DNA from: Aquanectria penicillioides
Taxonomy: Eukaryota; Ascomycota; Sordariomycetes; Hypocreales; Nectriaceae
Direction of reading: 5' to 3'
DNA length: 64,000 nt
Assembly (NCBI GenBank): GCA_003415625.1
Contig: PYIU01000001.1
Location: 62,001 to 126,000, forward strand
Shown piece after piece: positions 1 through 9,699 of this stretch. A model generated the notes under the pieces. The model was not told where the DNA came from and searched no databases. It saw nothing but the letters and a program-made list of their open reading frames with translations. Every line of letters begins with the position of its first letter. Within the stretch, counting starts at the first letter, position 1. The position numbers were made by a program, and so were the translations under genes.

Positions 1-1191
1 GCGATGTCGCTGGAAATGGTGCCAAGTATGCTCCCAAGTGTGGCCGCCTGAGCCATCACCTCGCCAGATAAGCCCGTTCTTTTTCCGTACCCACGTGGGC
101 CCTAAGCTATCTCCCCCAGAATAGAACTCATTTTTAGTTAGATACATGGCTCCAGGGATGAGAATTTCGTTGTTCATGGGGAGTTTGGAGCCGCCGAACA
201 GAGGTATCAGCTCCTCGGTTGATGACAAGCTGATGGGTTTGATGAAGGAACCGTGCAGCTGTCGAACATGCGGCTGGAGACACGGGTCTATTGCTGCAGT
301 CCTGTTCTGTATGAACCCTTTGTAGGCGTAGCTTGGGGTGTAGTTTTGGGGGAACACGGCTGGCCCAGAGAGATCCTTGAGTTGTTTTACGCCGTACGCC
401 GGAGTGTTAGGGCCACAACCTTTAACCGCCAAATCCCAATATTGCTCCTCATGGCCAAACCACTTTGGGTCGTACGGTTTGGGCTTGCTGTCGTCAATTT
501 TCCTTAGTCCCTCGAACTTGGTCGTTACTTCTTCGAAATCGGGCATGCTTCTCTCCTCTTCCTCCTGTTTTACCAGCTTAGCAACGGTATCAAAGGGCAC
601 GATAATCCGAGATTCATCCATGTAGTTGATAGGCATATCGAGGTCCGGCAAATAGTCTGCAAACTCCTTGACTAGTTCGGTCCATAGTTTTAGCCAGGGT
701 ACTCTATCCTCGACGTCACCTTCTGCTGATGCTGTGCCATTTCGAACCTTCACTACCCAATGCCAGGCGCTGGCTCGCGTCTTCAGCGTTTCGGTGTCAA
801 GGGCCCAGTAGGGAGTCAAATCTTGGTATATCCGGTCAAAATAATCTTCGACGACGACAGCCTTAGTATCGAGCGTGGCCTGGAACCAGCGATCGAAGCC
901 AGGGGGGGGATGTCGTCCTCTTCGGGCGCGATACCTCGCTGCGGCTGTCTCGAGGTCAGTGCTGCGCTTGGTGAGGATGGCTTCATGATGTGTCCTCGCA
1001 TCGACCATTAGTTTTTGGATCGGATGCTTGGAACCACCACCGATACCCTGGCCGAGGCCCGGCGCATCCCAGAATTGGGTATCATGCCATAGGACCACAT
1101 TAGCAACAAAGAATAGCACAAAAACTATGACAGTGATATGCCGAACTGTGAGCCGCGAGAGCCGGAGAAAGGGACTCCAAAGCTTCAACAT
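1..1191 (-). CDS. Glycosyltransferase family 90 (CAP10-like), 3' end beyond window
   Basis: An uninterrupted minus-strand frame of 397 codons runs from ATG at 1191 off the left edge, so the C-terminus is missing. The N-terminus has a short basic stretch and one hydrophobic segment (about residues 18-38), typical of a type II Golgi membrane protein. A luminal stem follows. Near the cut end are the motifs EILIPGAMYL, then GLIWRG, then a cluster ending FQRHR, which match the catalytic half of fungal CAP10 / GT90 proteins, glycosyltransferases (xylosyl/glucosyl type) acting in glycan or capsule-like polysaccharide synthesis. The family call is from remembered motif patterns. The donor sugar cannot be told. 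ATG 1191 is chosen because it directly precedes the membrane anchor. Confidence 0.8.
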   Translation of the reverse strand, partial: MLKLWSPFLRLSRLTVRHITVIVFVLFFVANVVLWHDTQFWDAPGLGQGIGGGSKHPIQKLMVDARTHHEAILTKRSTDLETAAARYRARRGRHPPPGFDRWFQATLDTKAVVVEDYFDRIYQDLTPYWALDTETLKTRASAWHWVVKVRNGTASAEGDVEDRVPWLKLWTELVKEFADYLPDLDMPINYMDESRIIVPFDTVAKLVKQEEEERSMPDFEEVTTKFEGLRKIDDSKPKPYDPKWFGHEEQYWDLAVKGCGPNTPAYGVKQLKDLSGPAVFPQNYTPSYAYKGFIQNRTAAIDPCLQPHVRQLHGSFIKPISLSSTEELIPLFGGSKLPMNNEILIPGAMYLTKNEFYSGGDSLGPTWVRKKNGLIWRGDGSGGHTWEHTWHHFQRHR

Positions 1192-2869
1192 TTGAGAAAA
1201 GAAGACAAAGAAAACAAAAGATGGCGGATCGGCTCCTGGGGACAGCTAAGTCGGGGAGGCATAAAGGGATCCGCACGATACGGCATGCCAAGCAAATGCT
1301 TCGCCTCAATGTCTGTTTTCATCGAGTGACAGAACAGTCGCCTGATTTACGCATATACGCGACCGCGGAGTACCCAATTAGAGAGATTAATAATAGGGGA
1401 GTGGTATCGACCAACAAGTTTGATTGAGCTTCTTCTTTCGCATTGAGGCTGTACTACAACGCGATTAGACATGAATATTATTTTCTTATGGAGATCAAGT
1501 AACAATGTCCACAGCTACGAAAAGACAAAGGTAGAGACCCTCAAGCAATAGAGATCACTCGGAATAAGAATTTGTCAATGTCTTGATAAAATTGTAGCTC
1601 AAATGCAGATTTGTAGGTTTGAAGATACCGATACCGCTCTCGTGGGGCACTCGGTCCAGGCCACGTACACATCGTGCGACGAGTTGGGAATGGGTGGGGC
1701 GTTAATATTAAGACGACCAACAGTCGAGGCTGAAACATTCTGAGCGAAGGACTTCTTGGAGATCCCGGCGAATTTTGTCTTTCATTGATCTCGTAAAGAC
1801 GAAAGCTCCTGTTTGGTCTTAACTCCTTGGTGCAATGGCGCGTTGATGCCATCAAAGAAGTTCTTACGGCCTTGTCAAGTAAACATCTAGTCGATGCTGT
1901 CGATCAAAGTAGAGTTGGTGATTGGGATCAAAAGGGCGATGTGACATTTTACGGCTCCTTGTAGGTTTGGTGATTCTTAACCTTGAATCTCGACGCTGAT
2001 CGATTTTGGCCAGGGGGAAAGAAATATTGGACCATACTGTACGTTGTTCAATGACCTATTTCTATAACTATTTGTTCCTTCTCGGTATCTACATTATTTG
2101 GCAACATTAGGAAGTGTTGATAATCTCCATAGGTATCTATCGAAACTTTCTTCCACCTAGGCCCAGAAAGAATGCGAGGCCAAGCAGGTCAATGTCGGTT
2201 TCTGCCAGACTGTTCTAGGATTGGGAACCAATTCTACGTCCAGCGATTATTTTAAATATTCCAAATTAAGATGGCTCACCTCGCATTGAAGGCCACAATG
2301 CAATGCCGCTACTGAATTGTGCATTCAATTTTCCCCATAAACCACGGCATCTCTTATCGCGATACAGTTGAAACCTTTGGGTGCCAGCCCTTTCAATTAC
2401 ACATCCAACAACTAGCTTTTACGCTTTGTCCGATATTACAGACAGGATGACAGCAGAAGGCCACATATTACCAGCAACAACTAACGATGAAATCACCACT
2501 AGAGGAATGGTAGTTTATTTGCTCTGAACTAAGCGAGTTCTGTTCATGTTCAAGTAGTTGCATTTGTCACGGGCTAGCTACCCTAGACCTCTCAAAGGGG
2601 GCTCGCTAGCTATGGCACACCGACTCTCCAGTGCATCTACGAGTATTTAAGGGCAGAGCGAGGCCTTCAGAGGGTTCAGAGACCAATCTATCACCAACAC
2701 AACCCATAACTATTCCTTTCCAGTGAATCTACAGTGGTTCTACATTGTTGTTCCGGATCCTTTCACTCTTGTTAAGCTCGTGCAGCATTGACTGGAAGAA
2801 GTGCCCCGCGGTTTTTTGGAGCTGCCGCTGACTTTTCATCAACCCCCAGCTGGTGCTCAATATTCGTTA
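1192..2869. other. Intergenic, no supported gene
   Basis: Upstream region of the glycosyltransferase. Only short ORFs without recognisable content occur here. Around 2642-2652 there is a TATA-like box followed by a pyrimidine-rich leader, as in a fungal core promoter reading rightward, but no open frame follows it. This may be the promoter of a lost gene. Confidence 0.4.
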
Positions 2870-3760
2870 GCTAGGCACTAATGAGCCCATGATTATCGTG
2901 AAGCGGCTGGAGAATTTGACCATGGCTTGCGTTAATCAAATGATCAATACCAATTGGACCGGAAGGCTCCACAAGAAGTTTAATCCGATTTGAAAGCCCA
3001 GACCAAAGGGTATCAGTTCTAGGATCAGGAACCTGAGCATCTGGGAAAGGATCGCCAAAATCGAAATTTTAACTAAGTGGTAGATCGCTGAAGTAAGGAA
3101 TTCCAAATGTTGGGTTCTATGGGCGGATGCTTGACTCCTTCGTGAATAGGAGGGTTGTCATGGTCAATCATAACATGTCCATTTATTCAACTCAGGGTGA
3201 TATCAGTGGTAAACCCAAACTAAGAGTAGTTACACTTCTAGATGGAGAGAGATATCAAGCTTAGGGGGAAAATTAAAACCTCAAACCATACGTAAGTTTA
3301 GAGCATCCAAGGCTAAGTCAGAAGAGCATAATCTCTAGGGTCGAGATCACATGCATCTTTAGTTTCAAAGATGTTCTCGGGAGAGCCTAAAACCTGGCTA
3401 AGGTATTTTTATTGCTACCGTTTGATGTCTGCATCGGACAACATGGAATTTGTAAGATAAGTGGCTGGGCCATTGGAACAGGTGAAAGGTTGAGTGATGG
3501 CAACGATGGATTAATTAGTCACTTTGTGTTCGGAATAGACTTTGACTTTGAAACCTGCCTCTAAAAATTGAATAGAATTGCGAAGCAAGGCACCTTCTGA
3601 GGCAATTATTCTGGCAGAAACTCCAGGACTCCAATGGGAGTCTTTGCTTTGAAGGATCGGGAAGACAAGACAGTCGGATGTGTTTTGAGGATATGTAAAG
3701 TTGGAGACCTGTCTTGAAAGAAGCAAGGTGCGAACAGATAATCTTCTTAATTAGCATTCA
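2870..3760 (-). pseudogene. Decayed gene, family not recognised
   Basis: Minus-strand translation gives protein-like blocks in changing frames, interrupted by stops. From high to low coordinates: a block at 3726-3511 (contains SARIIASEGALLRNS and an EAGFKVKVYSE stretch reminiscent of a nucleotide-binding fold), a block near 3440-3330 (contains SPENIFETKDACDLDPRDY) and a block near 3170-2875 (contains PDAQVPDPRTDTLW). Composition and charge pattern look like former exons of one protein. I cannot assign a family; a FAD-dependent oxidoreductase is one weak idea from the first block. Several in-frame stops and at least one frame change make an intact gene unlikely. Confidence 0.35.
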
Positions 3761-3869
3761 TCCATGTTATCCTGAAACTGTTGCGAGCCGAATCAGCTTT
3801 GTTGCTGAAATTATGCATCCGTGAACTCTGTGACTGTTTTTGCGGTGAAAAGGATCGTAGAGATTGTTG

Positions 3870-5985
3870 TTAAGAATGCACAAAGAATAGGAAGAATCTT
3901 GTGCGACAGTGACCACCGGGATTTTGAACTAGCACGAGTAATATAATGACTGAAATCCTACCATGTCCGACATGAAGCGATCTAGCTCCGCTAAACTGCA
4001 AGGCCCAATAGATAGGTTCGATATTGTGGCTAGATTTCGTACTACTGTATCGATTGAACCAACATACAACGAGACCATAAGCATAATTAATGTGGGAAGC
4101 GACTTCCATAGCAGTAATGAGCTATTTTTGTGGTTGGTTGTCACCAAGCCACTAGAGCGTTGCGACATCTGAAGTAAGATTAGAAGTATTGTGATGAGAA
4201 CAAAGACAAAATGTCACGACTATGGCACGGGACCATATTATGAGAATAATTGGGATGCCGAACGAATTACTCTATGTAACTTTCGCTTTTTCTCGCTGTA
4301 GTGATAGAAACTGCTCGAGATCAATGTTCACTCTTTTGTTGCTGTTGAGGAATATTGCAGATCTTAGGATTGTTGCTGGATCTCTGTACCACATAGGTAA
4401 TTTCCTTCTAGCTCGAACCAGATGATAGAAAGTGATACTTGGAATAAACGCAAATATTTGAGCATCGATAAACAAATGTTTTCATTTACGTGCAGCCTGT
4501 CAATTTCTTTAAGTTGGAACCCAGAGATCTCGCTTGTCTCGTTTTGTCGACGTTGATAAAAAGCAACCAGAGGCCCATATCCATGGTTAGATTTGAAATA
4601 GATTGACCCAGAATCTCGCTTTTGTATAGAGACTTGTCTGTCGCGTTAGGGTACATGCCCTTCTGCTCAAACGGAACTCTGATAGTTCTAGCAACTGAAC
4701 CCACTGAGTTCATAGTTGAGGCATTTGCCAAGGGCCTGTATTAATGAATGTCTTGGTCTGATTAATTAGCACTCTTGAATTCGGAGTTATGTGGTCATTG
4801 ACAATTTCCACTTTGGACACCATGCACTTCGCGAGCAAGGTACGGCCCCGCACCTCTCTAGTTCTAGTTGTGACTTATTGCGTGGTGATGGTACGTAATA
4901 ACCGCTAATGACAGCGGAAGTACCGAGTAAATAAATTGGGGATGTTGTCGTGGAAGTGAAGAACAGGGACGCTGATTATCTGAATCCATGTTTCCGAAAG
5001 CCCAGGTCTCTACCATACCCTCCTTGACACCCGGTGCGCCAAAAGTTTTGATATAGATCGCTTTGTTGCAATTCCTGAAGGCTAGATCGATTTAAGAAAT
5101 GTCCCTTATTATATTAACGGATAAATAACTTTCCAATATTCAACATGTCGTCTTCATGAAAAGTGCGTCAAAATAACCGTCAGAGGTCGTTTGGCGGTAT
5201 CGCGCGTGAATGTTTGGTATGCAGCTTCTTTAGTGACCTCGAAAGGGAGCATTATGTCTAATTCTCCAACACCGCGAGAGTTGTGGTACGCGGCTGTACC
5301 GGTGGCGTTTCCTTGGTCCGTGGTTATAGTAAAGGAGTCCAAAACTTGGATTTGAACAACGGGTGAAGCCTCAATACTCAATAACTCGTAAGGACTTGGG
5401 GAAAGGACAATTTGAATCCTCAGCAAGACTGACACTACAACCCGTGGCCAAAGAATTACCAGAATGGTGAGAACTTGTCTATGGGCGTTAGTTAATGGCG
5501 TTTAATGTCGAAGTTACCCAGAGTGCTTGAGCGCAACCAGAATGAGGTCCATGCGGAGCGGCCCCTGCGCATACCACATCTTCCACATTTTGATCGTCCG
5601 AGGCATCTTCTGTGGACTCGAGTAGAGGAGAAAGGACTGTGCCACCTGATTTCGGTCTTTGATCCGCGGCGGTGGATTCTTTGAGTTCGAAAGTATTTTG
5701 AACACGACGATCATGTGGTCTGGGTCCTACAATCGGTCGACTTTGCCTATATCTATTTGTTGCTCGGTGATTCTCGGCTAGATCATCATCAAGGTCCGAA
5801 TGCAACCAAAAAATGAGTCGTTCAAGCAAGGCTTTTCTCCAGTGACTGTGGTTATTGATAAACCATAAATTACGGCACCAAAGACTAGGCTCTGTGATAA
5901 GCTTAAAATTGCATAGCCAGATATCCTTGTTACGCCAATTAGAACCTGCCAGCGAGGAGAAAACAGGGGCTCTGTCGAGCATCAT
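3870..5985 (-). pseudogene. Degenerate coding fragments, possible membrane protein
   Basis: Several minus-strand frames look like coding sequence but do not join. The best one, about 5490-5154, starts with a hydrophobic stretch (VLTILVILWPRVVVSVLL), continues with SFTITTDQGNATGTAAYHN, and ends at a stop at 5154. It has no ATG of its own. Charged, Ser/Pro-rich sequence lies upstream (5985-5500), and Asn/Ser-rich fragments lie downstream at about 4730-4490 and 4168-3930. The pattern would fit a fungal membrane protein with a glycosylated ectodomain, but this is inference and no family is recognised. It could also be several unrelated remnants. Confidence 0.27.
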
Positions 5986-6362
5986 AACATGATTTATGGT
6001 GCAACAAGGCAGGATATGGAACGTAGACGGCTAGCAACTCCGGGCTTCCTTCTGTAAATAGCCAGCTTGGTTCCGCATAGCCACAGAGATTCTTTTGGTA
6101 CAGGTTTCAAATTGATATGGAACTAACATCGAAGATATTTCTTAGCGGCTTACATGTGTGAATAAAGTCGATTACTCGAGGAATTACTAGATCTTTCTGC
6201 TGCAAACATTTCCCCTTCTCGGGTGCTGCCTGCTGATTGCACGACAGGCAGCTCTGTAACAGCGATCACGGCTGGACGATTGCAACAATTCAAAGTCCCA
6301 AATCATGCAGCCTAGAATTAAAAAAGTACATCTTCCTCCATCTATCAGAGTTTGTGTTTCTT

Positions 6363-8518
6363 TTAGTTCAGGATTTGTATAATCTCTGTGTCGCGAGCAA
6401 AAGAAGCGGATGTCGACCCTTCAGCAGAAGCTATCCGCCGTGTTAGATGTCTAACTTCTTCCCAGCCTTCAGGCAACAGATATGTATAGTCTTCTCCTGC
6501 CCTTAATGCATACACTATCTGGATTTCGGCGGCAGAGAGACTAGGTCTGTTAGCAAGGTTTAGTAGGCGATGGAAATAGCCTACCAGCGACATAGGTTTA
6601 TTGGGTGTAATAACACCGGAAGTGGCTCAGTGAAAAGACCAAAATAAGATATAGACAGATTTGCTGACTCCAAAGTCATTTGTGCGCCAAGTCTATCCTC
6701 GTTGGTGATCTCATCGGCAGACCCAGCGTGTAGAAGTCTGTACAGAAACGGCCGATATATAATGGATTTTGCGGAATAATACCGACCAATAAGGTGACTC
6801 ATTAGTCTGTCTGAAGTCGATCTCGGGCTCTTAGTTTTCACTCGGGGGTGATCTTTGGAAAGTTTATATGGAGGAAATTTAAGCATGTCTGGCAAGCACT
6901 CTCTCCATTGCTCCAGCTGACGGTCGAGCTCTGAAGTCATGATGATCGACTTGGAGGCCCAGAACGCGAACGACTCTTCGGTGGAATCAAGTGCACTTGT
7001 AGAAGGGTCTTTTGGAATAGCTTTGTCGGTTTAGCATTGGCGTGTTAAGTTTTGACGGAAGTTAGATAAAACCTTTTTTGTATAGGTGGAAATAAATCCT
7101 GTTGAGAAGCTTTCGCATTGTAATCAGCGCCAGCAAAAGAAATTGGTATTGTTCGCAGTTGGTGTCGGCCTGGAAAGCTGACACCACAGGCAAAGGAATG
7201 GAATCCGCCAGTGCACCAAGCCCACTTGAAGGAAGATCAAACTCTGCGAGGATTTGGCTATAATAATATTAACAATTTGATATTCGCCTAGGAAAATCTC
7301 CAACAACGGCGATATTGACCTTTCTTGAAGATAAGCAACCCAGTAGAGCTGGCAATGATAATGCTCCAAGTTCGAGGATCTAACTTGTTAGCCAGGGGCA
7401 TGAGGAATAGAGCATCAAGACTCACAGGTTTAAGAGAATGAGAACTGTGCAACAGGTCTGGTGTATGACTTTCCAGGCTTCATACACCCGAAGTTTTGAG
7501 GACTGAAAGAGACTGCACAACAAGGTCACATTAATTTTCTGCGTTTTGGAGTCTTGTAGAGTAGTGCACTATTTCTTACCCCATGAGCAATTGGCATTGA
7601 ACACAATTCCAATCCGTACTCTCAACTTCGTTAAACGTTTCGCAAGCAAGCTGAAAAAAATAGTCCCCTGGGTCATTTCCCAAGTCGACTCCTGGTGGAG
7701 GTGATTGTCCATCTGCGACAACGGCAGCAACGTGACCTAACGCAAGCACTAAAAGTGCAAGGCAAGTGCCAATATCCTTTGAGAAGTTTTCCTCAATTGC
7801 ATGAGAGAACCCCTGACAGTAGAAAAGCGCTTCGTCGACTATTAGATAGGGAGGGTGAAAATAGGCGAAATATGCATCGACCAAATACTGCATGTATGAC
7901 CGTGGAATCTGAGACAAGATGCTTCTACGTGCTTTCGGGAATTGAGACGGCCGTCGGCGACGGATTTCAAGTTCTAAGGGGTAGTTCAAATCTGATCCAC
8001 TGAGCTTCAATGGCGAGCATGGCCACGATAGGAGGTGCTGGGTTGCGGTCAAGTGTTTTTGAGCCAACTCATTCTCTGGATGCTTAGGCAGCCCGTCAAC
8101 GTTTGGAGCAATCATTTCATCCTGGTTGACGTGGGTTCCTGCTGATCCTTTTGAAGCGGACGCGGAATAGTGGTAGCTATTGTGTGATGGCTGTGGTTGA
8201 ATCAACTCATCAATTTTGCCTTCCATGCGCTTGAAAATCTCATTCAAATCGGCAGGTGAAAGATGTTTGCTAAAATTTGGTTAAGTGGCTGAAGACAATT
8301 GAAGAAAGAAAAGCCACTTACCTGAGCACAGTTGTATCAGAATAAGAGCAAGTGAGGGCCAGTCTGCCACACCGGCCGCAGCTGGGCCTCTCCTCGTCGC
8401 ATTTTGTCTTTCTCTGTCGACAAACATCGCAAGCCTGCGAACTTGGGTTAGCGTGTTATTATTGCGTGATCAGACAACTCACATTGAGTGCTAAGCGACG
8501 CGGCTTCCTCCCACTCAT
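6363..8518 (-). CDS. Zn2Cys6 transcription factor with fungal-specific middle domain
   Basis: The start ATG at 8518 gives a 12-codon exon (8518-8483). A 48-nt intron follows, then exon 2 (8434-8322) with the six-cysteine cluster C14, C17, C24, C31, C34, C41 (motif ACDVCRQRKTKC), then exon 3 from 8269 to about 7581. Further short introns near 7560-7480, 7410-7375, 7320-7230 and 7070-7020 keep one frame through the fungal_trans domain (blocks VYEAWKVIHQTCC, AEFDLPSSGLGAL, IIYRPFLYRLLH). It should be a nuclear DNA-binding activator of CGG-type sites. Odd point: the last block (SAAEIQIVYALRAGE, ending 6363) follows an in-frame TAG at 6581. The likely intron there would create a stop, so a frameshift near 6590 is possible. 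The transposon pile starts 184 bp upstream of the ATG. Confidence 0.8.
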
Positions 8519-8701
8519 GATTGCATTTTTGGAACGAGTTCTGTTATTCGGAATTTGCTGGACGAACAGACAAAAACTCCCGTTTATTTCAACTCAACGC
8601 CATCACCAAAAACATCGAGCATGACTCAGCATCGATGGATGTGGCGTCATCAGGTGACTAGCAGCATTTAGTGCCCCTCGCATTTTTGGTAGCGTGGCAT
8701 A

Positions 8702-8796
8702 CCCATTGGCGTAGGGTGGGTCCGACCGCACACCAACTTCTCGCAAGCTTGAAGTTGGTCACAAAAACCCTATATAGCCATAAAAATCCTGTATAC
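8702..8796 (+). repeat. Left terminal inverted repeat of pogo-like element
   Basis: It pairs with 28644-28738. About six mismatches over 95 bp are visible, all transitions. It contains an internal hairpin: CCAACTTC at 8733-8740 and GAAGTTGG at 8751-8758 with a 10-nt loop, a plausible transposase-binding structure. Confidence 0.92.
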
Positions 8797-8881
8797 CTAA
8801 AGTTGCCTCCACACTACCAACTTCGGCCTTAAATCACTGCAAATTTATGCCTTTTTAAGTAAACTCCAAGCAACCACCATT

Positions 8882-9156
8882 ATGCCTTATATCAAGACCA
8901 ATTTTAAGCACTCTCCTAAAACGCCCTTAGCTAATCATTGGGCTAAGTTAATAAAAGCTATCCTTGCAGCCTGTAATCTAAATGTGCTATACAATATACA
9001 TTCTGCAATAAAGCAACTAAAGACCCCCCTTTCTATTGCTAGCTTGTAAGGAAATTCAATACATTAAAGGCTATTATTTAAAATATTATTGCTTTTATAT
9101 CTTCTAGCTTGATTTCCCTTAAGCTATAGGGCCATTTAGCAATCCTATTGCTATAT
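8882..9156 (+). pseudogene. Pogo-like transposase, N-terminal fragment
   Basis: Begins with an ATG at 8882 followed by about 57 open codons rich in Lys, Leu and Ala, consistent with the start of a CENP-B/pogo-type DNA-binding region. A stop and a frame change follow near 9050; a GTAAGG there could be an old donor site. The fragment is cut at 9156 by the gypsy insertion and resumes at 19380. Joining across one copy of TATAT keeps a continuous frame. Confidence 0.6.
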
Positions 9157-9467
9157 TGTTATATGCGCAGATTATGTAATAGATAGTACTCTTAAATAGT
9201 TAGCCTTTATATCTCTTAAATAGAGGTCAACAATCTATAAGTATATTTATACTTTAGGACCTATTATTATAGTAGTCTTAAGATATAAGTTAAGTAGAGT
9301 TTAATATGCAATTAATTATTACCTATAGCTAAGCTATTAATTCTAATGTAATTATAGAGCCTATATATATACCTTTTAATATAACTATAAGATAAATAGT
9401 ATAATAGTTTTATTATTAAAATTGTTACTTTTAATATTATTTATAATAGAATAAATAAACTATAATA
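9157..9467 (+). repeat. 5' LTR of gypsy element
   Basis: 311 bp, same length as the 3' LTR. It retains a few C/G positions, such as GCGCAG near its start, that are TATAT-like in the other copy. The LTR pair therefore differs mainly by RIP transitions. Confidence 0.9.
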
Positions 9468-9699
9468 AGTAGTAGTAATTGCTTCTTTCTATTATATAGC
9501 TATAGTTTCTATTAACTATCTAAAAGTTAATAATTTATAAAGGGATAATAGAAATATTAATAGAACTACTAAAATTAATAGTAAAAGCTAGATAAGTAAG
9601 ATTAGCTAATTTAAAAAGGAATTCTTTCCCTTTTAAAATTAAACTGCAATTAATAAGCTATAATTAATGGATTTAGCTATAATTTAAAGGTTTTAGACT

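Noticed and set aside
1541..1855. 104-codon minus-strand ORF
   Set aside because: Low-information composition, no motif, no splice partner. Likely chance.
5488..5985. 165-codon minus-strand ORF as an intact gene
   Set aside because: First part lacks protein-like features, and it overlaps another coding-like frame. Treated as part of the degenerate region.
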